38,978 nucleotides of DNA, from positions 1-38,978 of the forward strand of contig NZ_SATR01000040.1 of NCBI RefSeq assembly GCF_004551525.1, in the 5' to 3' direction. Of the stretch, positions 10,100 to 18,700 are shown in pieces. The notes under the pieces are model-generated. The model did no database searches. It was not told the DNA's origin and worked only from the letters and a program-made list of their open reading frames with translations. The first letter of the stretch is position 1. Each line of letters begins with the position of its first letter. Origin of the DNA: Vibrio ouci (GTDB lineage Bacteria > Pseudomonadota > Gammaproteobacteria > Enterobacterales > Vibrionaceae). Both the position numbers and the translations under genes were made by a program.

Positions 10100-11347
10100 A
10101 TGAATAAGGAACAAAGCTTATTTCAGTGGGAACGGGTACAAAGGTTTAATCTTCCTGTTTGGACTGTGCTGGTCGGCGTGCTGATTGCTCGGACTAGTTT
10201 TTTCATGGCTTGGCCTTTCTTAGTGGTTTTCTTATATCAAGATTACGGAGCCAGTGCGATTGAAGTCGGTTCCATGCTAGCAGCAGCTTCATTATTGGGA
10301 TCTGGCGTTGGGCTTTATTCCGGCTATTTGTCAGACAAGTTTGGCCGTAAATGGCTAATGGTGACGGGCTGTGTGATCGCTTTCTTCGCTTACACTGGTA
10401 TTGGACTTGCTGATCAAATGTGGCAGTTCTACATCCTTGTTCTTATGACGGGATTAATGCACCCACTGATCGACGGCCCTGCGAAAGCTGTATTAGGTGA
10501 CTACCTTGCAGACCATAAAGACCGAGAACTTGCCCTCAACATCCGTTACTTCGTCTTAAATATTGGTGGTGCTATTGGCCCATTGTTGGGTGTCACGCTG
10601 GCACTGGCCAATCCACAAGGCTTATTCCTAGTGACAGGTCTTACTCACCTAGCTTACGCCCTTTGGATTATCTTTGGGATTGAGCGAAAACAGTCTTTGC
10701 GAGACAAGATCAAAGAATCGTCGGTACTGCCTAACTTTCGCCAAACTCTTAAAGTCATCAGCCAAGATAAAATTTTCCTTTTGTTGTTGTTGGCTAATTT
10801 ACTGCTGATGTTTGTATACGCTCAGCTTGAGTCATCGGTACCACAAGTGATTGTGCGTAGCGGCATTGCGGATGCTGCGACGTTAATTGCGATGCTGATG
10901 TTCGTTAACACTGCCACTATCGTCACACTCCAATTTCCACTGCTTAAATTGATGGAGTCTTTCCCGCTATTTACCCGCACCCGTATTGGCATGGTGGCGA
11001 TTGCGATTGGTCAATTAGCCTTTATTGTGTCACCAAATGACTCAGCAGTTGGCTGGGCCATCGCGTGTTTCATTATTAGTGTTGGTGAAGTGATTACCTT
11101 CCCAACCATCAACGTACAAATCGACCGTTTAGCTCCATCTCATCTGCGAGGCTCCTATTTTGGCGCGACAGGTATCTACACGTTAGGTTTTGCTATTGGC
11201 CCGCTAGTCGGTGGCGCCATGATTGAGTGGCTTGGCTCTACTTGGTTGTTTGGACTGTGCTTTGTGGTGTGTATTGCCATGATTTGGCTCTATTTCGCTG
11301 CCGAGAAAGTGGAAGACACGGTTGAGCGGGAAGTGGCACTGCAGTAG
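10100..11347 (+). CDS. Major facilitator superfamily transporter (drug-efflux type)
   Basis: This is a 415-residue polytopic membrane protein of the usual length for a 12-helix MFS carrier. The loop between helices 2 and 3 carries the MFS motif A (GYLSDKFGRKWLMV, about residues 75-88), and a related pattern follows in the second half. The start is supported by a strong AAGGAGG at 10089-10095, four bases before the ATG. It is probably a proton-driven exporter in the inner membrane, similar in outline to MdtH-like carriers, but the substrate cannot be read from the sequence. The neighbouring TetR gene suggests substrate-induced expression. A possible -10 (TATACT, 10049-10054) lies between the orphan terminator and the gene. 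Confidence 0.88.
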   Translation: MNKEQSLFQWERVQRFNLPVWTVLVGVLIARTSFFMAWPFLVVFLYQDYGASAIEVGSMLAAASLLGSGVGLYSGYLSDKFGRKWLMVTGCVIAFFAYTGIGLADQMWQFYILVLMTGLMHPLIDGPAKAVLGDYLADHKDRELALNIRYFVLNIGGAIGPLLGVTLALANPQGLFLVTGLTHLAYALWIIFGIERKQSLRDKIKESSVLPNFRQTLKVISQDKIFLLLLLANLLLMFVYAQLESSVPQVIVRSGIADAATLIAMLMFVNTATIVTLQFPLLKLMESFPLFTRTRIGMVAIAIGQLAFIVSPNDSAVGWAIACFIISVGEVITFPTINVQIDRLAPSHLRGSYFGATGIYTLGFAIGPLVGGAMIEWLGSTWLFGLCFVVCIAMIWLYFAAEKVEDTVEREVALQ

Positions 11348-11378
11348 CCAGAACATAGGCTACTGCATGATTGCTTGA

Positions 11379-12536
11379 TTAGTTTAAGGCTGGTGGAACT
11401 TCAACTTCACCAGCTTTTTGTGGTTCTAGCTGGATAGTCTGAGTAGGGAATGCAATATCAGCGCCGTGAGAGCGGATGATCTCATAGATTTTTAGCAACA
11501 CATCTTGCTTCACTTCATGGTAGCGAATCCAGTTAACTGTCTTGGTAAAGGTGTACACCAGCAAGGTCAATGAAGACGGTGCAAAGCCGTTAAAGTTAAC
11601 GATCAGTGTTTGTTTGGTGTCAATATCGCTATGAGTTTCTAGCATTGCCTTAATCTCAGACACAATCAGCTCTACCTTCGCTCCGTCTTGATAGCGAATA
11701 CCGATATTTTCATTGATACGTCGATTAAGCATTCGAGAAGGGTTCTCTACTACTATGCTACTGAAAACAGAGTTGGGTACGTAGATTGGTCTTTTATCAA
11801 ATGTGCGGATGATGGTCATGCGCCAACCAATTCTTTCAACGGTTCCTTCAATTTGACGATCAGGAGAGCGGATCCAATCACCGACTTTAAACGGACGGTC
11901 GAAGTAGATCATCATGCCACCAAAGAAGTTGGACAGTAGGTCTTTCGCCGCGAGACCGACAATTAAACCACCGACACCACCAAAAGTAAGCAGACCAGAC
12001 AAGCTTAGGCCAAATGCTTGCATCACCGTCAGAGCGCCAATGACGATAAAGAACAACCTTGCTACCTTAGCGACGGCTTGAACCGTTGTTTCGTCTCGGT
12101 TCTGATTGGCGAGTACGTACTCTTCAATATTGTTGATTAAACGCATAGTGATCCAAACAAAGATCCCTATGACGAGTATCAGTTTGAGGGTGCTCAGCCA
12201 ATTGAGTTTAGAGCCCATGTAGTCTTGGAGTAGAAATCCAGCGGATATCGTGCCAGGCCAACACCAGATAAGCGTACTAATGGGCGTTTTAAGTGCCGCT
12301 AAAGTAAGGTCATCCCAGTGGAACTGAGTCTTACTCACCAATATTTCTAAACGGCCATAAATAATACGCCATGCAATCCACGCCAGCAGACTGGCAATAG
12401 TGATGAATAGAACATTGGTATCCCAGCTGTTTAACATCTCAGCGATAGATGGAGGTAAATAGGTGAGTAAGTCGTTCATTTTCCAATTCGATTTCATTAT
12501 TTTGTAGCGTAAGTATAAGTCTTTGCCCATACCCAC
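11379..12536 (-). CDS. MscS-family mechanosensitive ion channel
   Basis: This protein of about 385 residues belongs to the small-conductance mechanosensitive channel family. Several N-terminal membrane helices precede the pore-lining helix and beta domain, where the diagnostic stretch GLLTFGGVGGLIVGLAAKD is followed by LLSNFFGGMMIYFDRPFKVGDWI and then GTVERIGWRMT with VPNSVFSS. It should open under membrane tension and release solutes on hypo-osmotic shock. Start choices are GTG at 12536 (AGAGG five bases upstream) or ATG at 12530; the internal ATG at 12479 is also possible. It diverges from ktrAB, so two osmotic-balance functions lie back to back. Confidence 0.9.
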   Translation of the reverse strand: MGMGKDLYLRYKIMKSNWKMNDLLTYLPPSIAEMLNSWDTNVLFITIASLLAWIAWRIIYGRLEILVSKTQFHWDDLTLAALKTPISTLIWCWPGTISAGFLLQDYMGSKLNWLSTLKLILVIGIFVWITMRLINNIEEYVLANQNRDETTVQAVAKVARLFFIVIGALTVMQAFGLSLSGLLTFGGVGGLIVGLAAKDLLSNFFGGMMIYFDRPFKVGDWIRSPDRQIEGTVERIGWRMTIIRTFDKRPIYVPNSVFSSIVVENPSRMLNRRINENIGIRYQDGAKVELIVSEIKAMLETHSDIDTKQTLIVNFNGFAPSSLTLLVYTFTKTVNWIRYHEVKQDVLLKIYEIIRSHGADIAFPTQTIQLEPQKAGEVEVPPALN

Positions 12537-12675
12537 ACTAGCCTCTTTATTGAGTAGCTATTGTTGATATATTGGACAAGGTTAAAACTGTGTCAAGATT
12601 TTGGATTAAGTTTGATAACCGAAATCGACAGGCGCACACTTTGACGCTTATCTCCCCCTATCGAAAATAGGAACA

Positions 12676-13341
12676 ATGATGAAATCAGCCGATAAACAGT
12701 TTGCTGTAATTGGACTAGGTCGATTTGGCCTTTCTGTATGTAAAGAGCTTCAGCAAGCAGGAGCAGAGGTTCTTGCCGTCGATCTGGATGAAGAAAGAGT
12801 AAGAGTCGCCGCGAGCTTTGTTAGTCAAGCGCTAGTAGCCAATTGTACCAATGAAGAAACAGTGGCAGAGCTTCGTTTAAGTGACTACGACATGGTCATG
12901 GTCTCAATTGGTGCTGACGTCAATGCCAGTATTTTAAGCACTTTGGTGGTTAAAGAAGCCGGGGCAAAAAACGTTTGGGTAAAAGCGAACGATAAGTTTC
13001 ACTCAAAAATTCTCCACAAGATTGGTGCCGACCACGTGATTCTGCCTGAAAGAGATATGGGCATTAGGGTGGCGAGAAAAATGTTGGATAAACGTGTTCT
13101 CGAATTCCAAGAGCTAGGTTCTGATTTAGCGATGACGGAAATTGTTGTTGGTTCGCAGCTTATGGGTAAGACGCTGGGCGACCTTGCACTTTGTAAAGAG
13201 CAAGATGTGCAAGTGTTAGGTTTTAAGCGTGGTCCAGAGATCAATAAAACGCCCGATTACCAGAAGCGACTTGAAATTGGTGATTTGATCATCATCGTTG
13301 GCCCTCGTGATACCTTGGCTAAGAAATTGAGTTCATTATGA
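12676..13341 (+). CDS. ktrA: Potassium uptake regulatory subunit KtrA
   Basis: KtrA is the cytosolic RCK ring subunit that gates the KtrB potassium channel in response to nucleotides. The 221-residue protein has an N-terminal RCK_N Rossmann fold with the GLGRFG dinucleotide motif at residues 13-18 and the acidic VDLDEE at the end of strand 2. An RCK_C domain follows from about residue 135 (MTEIVVGSQLMGKTLGDL to the IIIVGPRD segment). Length matches the Vibrio alginolyticus protein (220 residues). ATG 12676 and ATG 12679 are adjacent; the AGGAA at 12669-12673 spaces better with the second. The stop overlaps the ktrB start in an ATGA, indicating translational coupling. Confidence 0.95.
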   Translation: MMKSADKQFAVIGLGRFGLSVCKELQQAGAEVLAVDLDEERVRVAASFVSQALVANCTNEETVAELRLSDYDMVMVSIGADVNASILSTLVVKEAGAKNVWVKANDKFHSKILHKIGADHVILPERDMGIRVARKMLDKRVLEFQELGSDLAMTEIVVGSQLMGKTLGDLALCKEQDVQVLGFKRGPEINKTPDYQKRLEIGDLIIIVGPRDTLAKKLSSL

Positions 13342-14705
13342 ATCCGTTTTCTCGCACCGACACATTCTATGCGTTAGATTCTGACAAAAAGCAGCGTAAA
13401 GGCTCTGAACCGAGAGTCATTTTACTCAGCTTTTTGGGTGTTCTTCTCCCGTCGGCAGTGTTGCTCACGCTGCCAGTTTTTTCTGTCACTGGGCTATCGA
13501 TTACCGATGCTCTGTTTACTGCAACCTCGGCTATCAGTGTAACTGGCTTAGGCGTTGTTGATACCGGAGAACACTTCACTATCGCTGGTAAAATTCTACT
13601 GATGCTGTTGATGCAGATTGGTGGCTTGGGGCAGATGACGCTCTCGGCGGTTTTACTGTATATGTTTGGTGTACGCTTAAGCTTAAAGCAACAAGCGCTA
13701 GCGAAAGACGCATTGGGACAAGACCGACGCGTTAACCTTCGCCGCCTCGTTAAGCGTATTATTATCTTTGCCTGCGTGGCGGAGACGATCGGCTTTATGG
13801 TACTTGCCTACCGTTGGGTGCCAGAAATGGGCTGGAGTGATGGGCTATTCTACGCGCTTTTCCATGCTATCTCTGCGTTTAACAATGCGGGCTTCGCCCT
13901 GTTTTCAGACAGTATGATGAGCTTTGTTGAAGATCCAATCGTTATCTTGACGCTAGCGGGCTTATTCATTTTCGGTGGTTTAGGCTTCACGGTGGTTGGT
14001 GACGTTTCGACAAACTGGCGGCGTGGTTTTAGAGCCCTCCAGCTACACACCAAGATCATGTTAGTAGCCACACCTACATTGCTGCTTATTGGCACCTTGT
14101 TGTTTTGGGCGTTAGAACAAGACAACCAAGCTACCATGGGAAGTTTAACGCCAAGTGGGCAGTGGCTAGCAGCCTTCTTCCAATCCGCGAGCGCACGTAC
14201 CGCAGGCTTTAACAGTGTTGATTTAGCGTTGTACACTCAACCTGCGTTATTAGTGATGATCATGTTGATGCTGATTGGTGCGGGATCGACCTCTACAGGT
14301 GGTGGTATCAAGGTTTCTACCTTCGTAGTGGCGTTTGTTGCTACATGGGCCTTTTTAAGGCAGAAAAAACATGTGGTGATGTTTAAACGAACCGTTGGTT
14401 GGCCAGTGGTAACAAAGTCTCTGGCGATTATTGTAGTTAGTGGGGCAATCCTAACGATTGCCATGTTCTTGTTGATGCTCACGGAAAACGCGAGCTTTGA
14501 TAAAGTTCTATTTGAAACGATTTCAGCGTTTGCGACCGTTGGCCTGACCGCAGGTTTGACAGCCGAACTATCTGAGCCCGGCAAGTACATTATGATTGTG
14601 GTGATGACGATTGGTCGTATCGGGCCGTTAACACTTGCCTACATGCTTGCTAGACCTGAACCAACCTTAGTGAAACACCCAGAAGGTGTAGTTCTGACGG
14701 GTTAA
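13338..14705 (+). CDS. ktrB: Sodium-dependent potassium channel subunit KtrB
   Basis: KtrB is the membrane pore of the Na+-dependent K+ uptake system. At 455 residues it matches the characterised Vibrio protein. The four pore loops of the Trk/Ktr/HKT superfamily are recognisable, each with its filter glycine: TATSAISVTGLGVVDT, FHAISAFNNAGFALF, SASARTAGFNSVDL and TISAFATVGLTAGL. The glycine-rich GAGSTSTGGGIKVSTF segment in the third unit is the expected gating region. It is translated with ktrA through a 4-bp overlap and ends 7 bp from the convergent gene at 14713, with no hairpin seen between them. Confidence 0.95.
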   Translation: MNPFSRTDTFYALDSDKKQRKGSEPRVILLSFLGVLLPSAVLLTLPVFSVTGLSITDALFTATSAISVTGLGVVDTGEHFTIAGKILLMLLMQIGGLGQMTLSAVLLYMFGVRLSLKQQALAKDALGQDRRVNLRRLVKRIIIFACVAETIGFMVLAYRWVPEMGWSDGLFYALFHAISAFNNAGFALFSDSMMSFVEDPIVILTLAGLFIFGGLGFTVVGDVSTNWRRGFRALQLHTKIMLVATPTLLLIGTLLFWALEQDNQATMGSLTPSGQWLAAFFQSASARTAGFNSVDLALYTQPALLVMIMLMLIGAGSTSTGGGIKVSTFVVAFVATWAFLRQKKHVVMFKRTVGWPVVTKSLAIIVVSGAILTIAMFLLMLTENASFDKVLFETISAFATVGLTAGLTAELSEPGKYIMIVVMTIGRIGPLTLAYMLARPEPTLVKHPEGVVLTG

Positions 14706-14712
14706 TAGGGCG

Positions 14713-15153
14713 TTATTTATTGCCAAAATGATCCGAGAGTGCTGCTCGGCGATGCTTAGCAGCACCTCCTCCTTGCATATCCACTGTGTTTTCATATCCC
14801 TCTTTAATGAACCTCTGTGTCGGGCTATTGGGTTCAAGGCGTCTAAGCTGGGGTGAATCAAAGGTTCCCGCGATTTGATAGATGGCTCTTCCGCTACCTG
14901 TATGTACCGTTACTCGCTTTCCATCGAACTCAAACTGTGTCGATACTAATCGGTTATTACGAAACACCCCTTGGGAATTGAGCGTCAGTACTTCTGTTTG
15001 ATATGGCGGCGCTCCCACTTCTATCCAGCGGCCATAAACATGTTTTGGGTGCACATAGTCTTGATAGCTAAAATAAATCAGGCTAGAAAATCCTAGCAGT
15101 AATAGAAGAAAGACTAGGATGGCAGCAGTTTTAAAAGCGGAAGTTTTAGTCAT
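14713..15153 (-). CDS. DUF2850-like membrane-anchored small protein
   Basis: This 146-residue protein has one N-terminal membrane helix at about residues 9-30 (AAILVFLLLLLGFSSLIYF) and a soluble domain that is probably periplasmic, starting at the VYGRWIEVGAPPYQTEVL motif. That arrangement, with GRWxEVG after the helix, is what I remember for DUF2850 proteins of Vibrio; the family assignment is from memory. The function is unknown. It converges on ktrB with only 7 bp between the stop codons. The C-terminal 20 residues are basic and His-containing. Confidence 0.72.
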   Translation of the reverse strand: MTKTSAFKTAAILVFLLLLLGFSSLIYFSYQDYVHPKHVYGRWIEVGAPPYQTEVLTLNSQGVFRNNRLVSTQFEFDGKRVTVHTGSGRAIYQIAGTFDSPQLRRLEPNSPTQRFIKEGYENTVDMQGGGAAKHRRAALSDHFGNK

Positions 15154-15562
15154 AACAGCAGGGACTATCCCATTAATTTTCGATGCTTGGTAACAGTTAA
15201 GGTTGTAGGTTATTTACTACCAACACCAGTCAGACTGTAGGATATTGAGTACTAACGCAATTTTGGCCTACAGAATATTGAACCCCAGCCCAAACTTAGG
15301 TGCAGGAATTCGCTTGTTTCATTATAGTTTAGTGCTCATTTAGCCTGTTATGGAGTAACAGACGAACTTTTTCATTTGAGTAAATGACTAGTTGATGATC
15401 CCCCATTCTGCTAACAAGCTGCTATTTTTCGTTAGACACTCACCCTTTCATCTATAAATCATAAAGTTGCCCCCCAAACGTGGTGAAAATTATCTATTGC
15501 TGAATGGCCCCAGTTCGTATAAAACGATCGTTGAAAAATATTTGCTCCAAGGAGAGAGAAGG
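15154..15562. other. 409-bp intergenic region between divergent genes
   Basis: It carries the start regions of the DUF2850-like gene (leftward) and ppnP (rightward). Visible items are a perfect 6-bp inverted repeat TCATTT-GAGT-AAATGA at 15372-15387 and a TGTAGG/CCTACA pair at about 15235-15273. Two weak -10-like TATAAA boxes lie at 15453-15458 and near 15518. I see no convincing promoter or gene. The open frame that begins at 15467 is upstream extension of ppnP and has no family similarity. Confidence 0.5.
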
Positions 15563-15853
15563 ATGATCAAAGCGAACAGCTATTTTGAAGGACAAGTTCA
15601 GTCGTTAGGTTTTACACAACAAGATGGTGACTCTAGCGTCGGTGTTATGGCTGCGGGTGAATACACTTTTGGTACGGCTGCGGCAGAGCGCATGACTGTA
15701 GTAAAAGGCGCTTTGACTGTTAAAAAAGCAGGTGAAGAACAGTGGGTGACTTACAACGCAGGTGAGTCATTTAATGTAGAAGCAAATTCATCATTTGACT
15801 TACAAGTTGCTGTGTCGACTGCTTACTTATGCGAGTATCTAAGCGCTGAGTAA
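15563..15853 (+). CDS. ppnP: Pyrimidine/purine nucleoside phosphorylase PpnP
   Basis: PpnP (formerly YaiE, DUF1255) is a small cytosolic cupin that splits nucleosides with phosphate into free base and ribose-1-phosphate. The 96-residue protein matches the family length (94 in E. coli) and shows its features: MIKANSYFEGQVQSLGF at the start, SVGVMAAGEYTFGTAAAERMTVVKG in the middle, and FNVEANSSFDLQV with AYLCEYL at the end. I chose the ATG at 15563 over the TTG at 15467 because a strong GGAGAGAGAAGG lies directly before it and homologues begin here. It is single-gene, closed by a terminator. Confidence 0.93.
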   Translation: MIKANSYFEGQVQSLGFTQQDGDSSVGVMAAGEYTFGTAAAERMTVVKGALTVKKAGEEQWVTYNAGESFNVEANSSFDLQVAVSTAYLCEYLSAE

Positions 15854-15908
15854 GTTGTCCGGAAATATCCTCTGTCTCAAAGAGGGTCTTAACGTAAATG
15901 ACTATTAT

Positions 15909-15937
15909 AAAACAGAGCCCTAGTGGCTCTGTTTTTG
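15909..15937 (+). terminator. Rho-independent terminator of ppnP
   Basis: The 9-bp stem AACAGAGCC / GGCTCTGTT with a 5-base loop is followed by a T run. A-rich sequence on its left could make it work in both directions. Confidence 0.88.
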
Positions 15938-16294
15938 TTTCTTTGAATTTAAATCTTTTCCTCACAAGCCGTCTTTTCTTTTAGCACTGCCTGTTTTGAT
16001 GCCATTTCATTCTCATTTACTAGACTTACTATGGAAGTACTAAACGAAAGTCGCATTGTCAGCAATGTTGGTTAGATTCATGATAACCATTAACACTATA
16101 TGGTCATTGAGGAACTATTGATTAGCTCACTACTTCCAATGTTGAGTGATTAATATTCTAAATTTGGCTTTAAGTCTCTGAGTCTAATTGCAATTTTTTA
16201 AGTGTTAATTTTGGCAATTGTGATCTGTAGACTTTTCGAGTGAGTTCTCAACTATTATAAAGCACATACTGAATTATTTGCATAAAGGTCAATT
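15938..16294. other. Long AT-rich leader region before the PilZ gene
   Basis: These 357 bases between the ppnP terminator and the PilZ gene contain no open frame with coding character. A TATAAA-like -10 at about 16255 and AAAGG seven bases before the ATG fit expression of the PilZ gene. A small inverted repeat ACCAT/ATGGT lies at about 16085-16103. I looked for a c-di-GMP riboswitch core and did not find one. Confidence 0.45.
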
Positions 16295-17065
16295 ATGGCA
16301 GGACTAGCTGAAAACAAGAATCTGAAGAGCATCGACCTCGCTGCAGAAGAGGATCAACCAGAGCAACATACTGCGGATCAATCGACATCTATCCGTTATG
16401 GTGAAGATGCATTTCAGGATGTACTCCCTTTGTGTGAAGTGGCTTGTATCGTGACCACACCCACAGGGAAGGTGCTGAAGTGCCGTACCAAGTATGTGGG
16501 CCTACATTCAAATAATGTCCTGCTACTTGAGATGCCAACCGTTACTGCTAAGGAAATGTCGCTGTTCATGCAACGAGGCTATTCCATTAAGGCGTGTGTT
16601 ATCTCTTCAAAAGGGGAGGGGGCGCGCGTTTACTTTAAGAGTAAAATTGAATACGTACTCAATGGTGGTGATACGGAGCTACTGCTAATCAGTGTGCCAA
16701 AATCAACTCAGGTCGTTGTTGGTCTAAGAGCAAGCGCTCGTTTGGAAATCAGCCTCGATGGTATTCTCTCGCCTAACAAGCACAAGTATCCATGCCAGAT
16801 CAGAGATATCTCGCAACATGGCTGTTTGATCGTGGTCGATCGTACCAAAACGAACTACCGCTTGGGCGCAGTAATAGAACTGACAATCGATGCAAATGGT
16901 GCTGAAAGTGATGGTAAGGTCTTAACAGCCATCGTGAAGAATGTATCGAAAACATCCCACTACCATAAATATGGTGTTCAGTTTGATGACGATAGCTTAA
17001 CTCATGCCGGGGCGCTTATTGATGGTTTGCAGTTCTGTTCACTGCAGCAAAAATTTACGCTGTAG
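16295..17065 (+). CDS. PilZ-domain c-di-GMP receptor, YcgR-like
   Basis: This 256-residue cytosolic protein has three parts. A polar, probably disordered N-terminus covers about residues 1-38. A YcgR-N-like beta domain covers about 42-138. A PilZ domain runs from about 140 to 250. Both c-di-GMP contact motifs are intact: RxxxR as RASAR (145-149) and DxSxxG as DISQHG (171-176). By family knowledge, c-di-GMP binding at these motifs changes contacts with a partner, commonly the flagellar motor; the partner here is unknown. It stands alone, with no flagellar or polysaccharide genes nearby, and is followed by a small gene read in the same direction. Confidence 0.88.
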   Translation: MAGLAENKNLKSIDLAAEEDQPEQHTADQSTSIRYGEDAFQDVLPLCEVACIVTTPTGKVLKCRTKYVGLHSNNVLLLEMPTVTAKEMSLFMQRGYSIKACVISSKGEGARVYFKSKIEYVLNGGDTELLLISVPKSTQVVVGLRASARLEISLDGILSPNKHKYPCQIRDISQHGCLIVVDRTKTNYRLGAVIELTIDANGAESDGKVLTAIVKNVSKTSHYHKYGVQFDDDSLTHAGALIDGLQFCSLQQKFTL

Positions 17066-17141
17066 TTCCCTTTCTAAGTCCTGTTAAAAAGGAATCTCGA
17101 CTAAACTTAATAGTGAGAGTCCTCATTTTGATAAGGAGCGC

Positions 17142-17321
17142 ATGATGGAATTACGAAATGAGCGTGGTGAGAAAACACAAGTTGCTGATAACCTTACGAT
17201 AAAAGAAGTGCTTGAAATGGGTTACTCTATTGACCTATGCGATGAAGCATTTGATCCGAATGAGCACTGGGTTGCGAGTGCTGATAGCCAAGCAACAAAA
17301 GGGGAGTTCCCTGAATCCTAG
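17142..17321 (+). CDS. Small conserved-looking protein of 59 residues, unknown function
   Basis: An ATG at 17142 (or the next codon, 17145) opens a 59-codon frame ending in TAG at 17319-17321. AAGGAG at 17133-17138 is a strong ribosome binding site, spaced 3 or 6 bases from the two ATGs, and a rho-independent terminator follows 30 bp after the stop. The product is acidic and soluble-looking, with MELRNERGE near its start, a central DNLTIKEVLEMGYSIDLCDE helix-like stretch and a single Cys. No family is recognised. It lies 76 bp after the PilZ gene and could be co-transcribed with it. Confidence 0.7.
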   Translation: MMELRNERGEKTQVADNLTIKEVLEMGYSIDLCDEAFDPNEHWVASADSQATKGEFPES

Positions 17322-17351
17322 GGACAAGTTCATGCTACTTAAATCAAAAGA

Positions 17352-17376
17352 AATCCGAGCTTAGCTCGGATTTTTT
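17352..17376 (+). terminator. Rho-independent terminator after the small gene
   Basis: AATCCGAG / CTCGGATT forms an 8-bp stem with a 5-base loop, followed by six T. It closes the 59-residue gene and perhaps the PilZ gene ahead of it. Confidence 0.9.
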
Positions 17377-17527
17377 GCATTTTTAGAGGGCTATACACCA
17401 ATATTAAAGAGTCGCGTTGGTATTTGTGCGTCGATTTCAGATATAGGGTATGATGAAAATCCTTAATGATTTGAGCCTGCTGCCGATACAGAAATGTAAA
17501 CGGTAAAGTATAACGACAAGAGAACGA

Positions 17528-18640
17528 ATGAATATAATTGGTATTGCCATAGGAGCAACAGGGTTGCTTTTACTGGGTATGTTTATGTGGATGCTTGCTC
17601 TTTCGCTAAGAAAGAAACGCTTAGAGCAAGAGCGCAAGCAGAAAGCGATCGCTTTTCGTAAAGCGGTAGAGCGAAATCGCCGTCAAGAGCAAGAAGAGCG
17701 TGTGGTCAAAGCTGAAGGCGGTGACATCCCGACGATTCTTTATCTTGCTAAAGAAGCTGAACGCAAAAACATCAAAGAAGCTATCTATTGGTATACCAAA
17801 GCTGCCAAGCTCGACAGCGTGACAGGAATGTACGGTGTCGTTCGTATTAGTAACAAGATGCAGCAAGATGTTGTCCTAAAAGAACAAGCGAAGTTTTGGC
17901 AGACGTGCATCAGTGCTTCTGAAGGGAGCTTGCCGCATAAGTTCGAAATGGCGCAAGCGTTGATTCATGGACGAGGAACAGAGGTCAATACGCCAAAGGC
18001 TATCTCTGTAATGGAACAAGCCGCGAAAGAAAACTATGTTGATGCGCTTGTGTTTCTGGGCGACTGGTTTTCACCAGAAAACAATAATGATCCGAACATG
18101 TCGACTGCGTACTACCGCCGGGCAACCGAGCTAAAAAGCAACGAAGGTCGCATGAAGCTAGGCTTGAATTATATCAATGGTGTCGGCGTAGCGAGTAACT
18201 TTGCTCAAGGTTGTTACTGGTTAGAGCGAGCTGCAGAAAAAGGCCATCTAGAAGCGATGTATAAAGCGGGTGAAGTATGGATGGGGCAGAAGCCTAACGG
18301 AAATTCACTCAGCTACATTTGGTTGTTCTTGGCTGCTCAACTCGGTCATGAGCCGTCACGAGTACTGCGTGATCAGGTCGCGCTACAAATTGGTGTAGAT
18401 ACAGTCGTTGGCCTACAAAGCTTATCTAAACCTATGCTGAAAAAGATTCGAGAGAACAAAGTTGGCAAACACTCAATTATCAAAGCATTGAATAAACTGT
18501 ATAAGCGTAAAATCCCAATTGATGAAAATGGTACGCTGCTTGAGGATTCGTCGATAGGGCGAGTGGAGCCAATCGAACCTGAACAGCCTTCCACTGAACA
18601 GAAGCTCGACTTCTCACAGTCGCCAATGGATAAACAGTAA
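17528..18640 (+). CDS. Membrane-anchored Sel1/TPR-like repeat protein
   Basis: This 370-residue protein begins with one transmembrane helix (about residues 3-26), followed by a strongly basic, probably coiled-coil segment (about 27-62). From about 68 to 290 it carries Sel1-like helical repeats, recognisable as A-hydrophobic-W-Y-x-K/R-A units: EAIYWYTKAAKL, KAISVMEQAAKENYVDALVFLGDWF, TAYYRRATEL and GCYWLERAAEKGHLEAMYKAGE. The C-terminus (about 340-370) is low-complexity and Glu/Pro/Ser-rich. Such repeats serve protein-protein contacts; the partner is unknown. It is a single gene closed by a strong terminator. Confidence 0.82.
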   Translation: MNIIGIAIGATGLLLLGMFMWMLALSLRKKRLEQERKQKAIAFRKAVERNRRQEQEERVVKAEGGDIPTILYLAKEAERKNIKEAIYWYTKAAKLDSVTGMYGVVRISNKMQQDVVLKEQAKFWQTCISASEGSLPHKFEMAQALIHGRGTEVNTPKAISVMEQAAKENYVDALVFLGDWFSPENNNDPNMSTAYYRRATELKSNEGRMKLGLNYINGVGVASNFAQGCYWLERAAEKGHLEAMYKAGEVWMGQKPNGNSLSYIWLFLAAQLGHEPSRVLRDQVALQIGVDTVVGLQSLSKPMLKKIRENKVGKHSIIKALNKLYKRKIPIDENGTLLEDSSIGRVEPIEPEQPSTEQKLDFSQSPMDKQ

Positions 18641-18645
18641 AAAAG

Positions 18646-18679
18646 AAAAACGCCCGATGACATTCATCGGGCGTTTTTT
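18646..18679. terminator. Bidirectional terminator between convergent genes
   Basis: A 13 to 14-bp stem (ACGCCCGATGA / TCATCGGGCGT) with a CAT loop is flanked by A-rich sequence on the left and a T run on the right. It serves the Sel1 gene and the convergent MaoC gene. Confidence 0.92.
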
Positions 18680-18700
18680 ATAAAGGAATTTTGCAGTGGC

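Noticed and set aside
15467..15562. Longer N-terminus for ppnP
   Set aside because: The extra 32 codons begin at a TTG, have no family similarity and would bury the strong ribosome site in front of ATG 15563.
15938..16294. c-di-GMP riboswitch in the PilZ leader
   Set aside because: The leader is long and AT-rich, but I find no GEMM-type core (no CGCAAAGCCU-like segment or paired stems).
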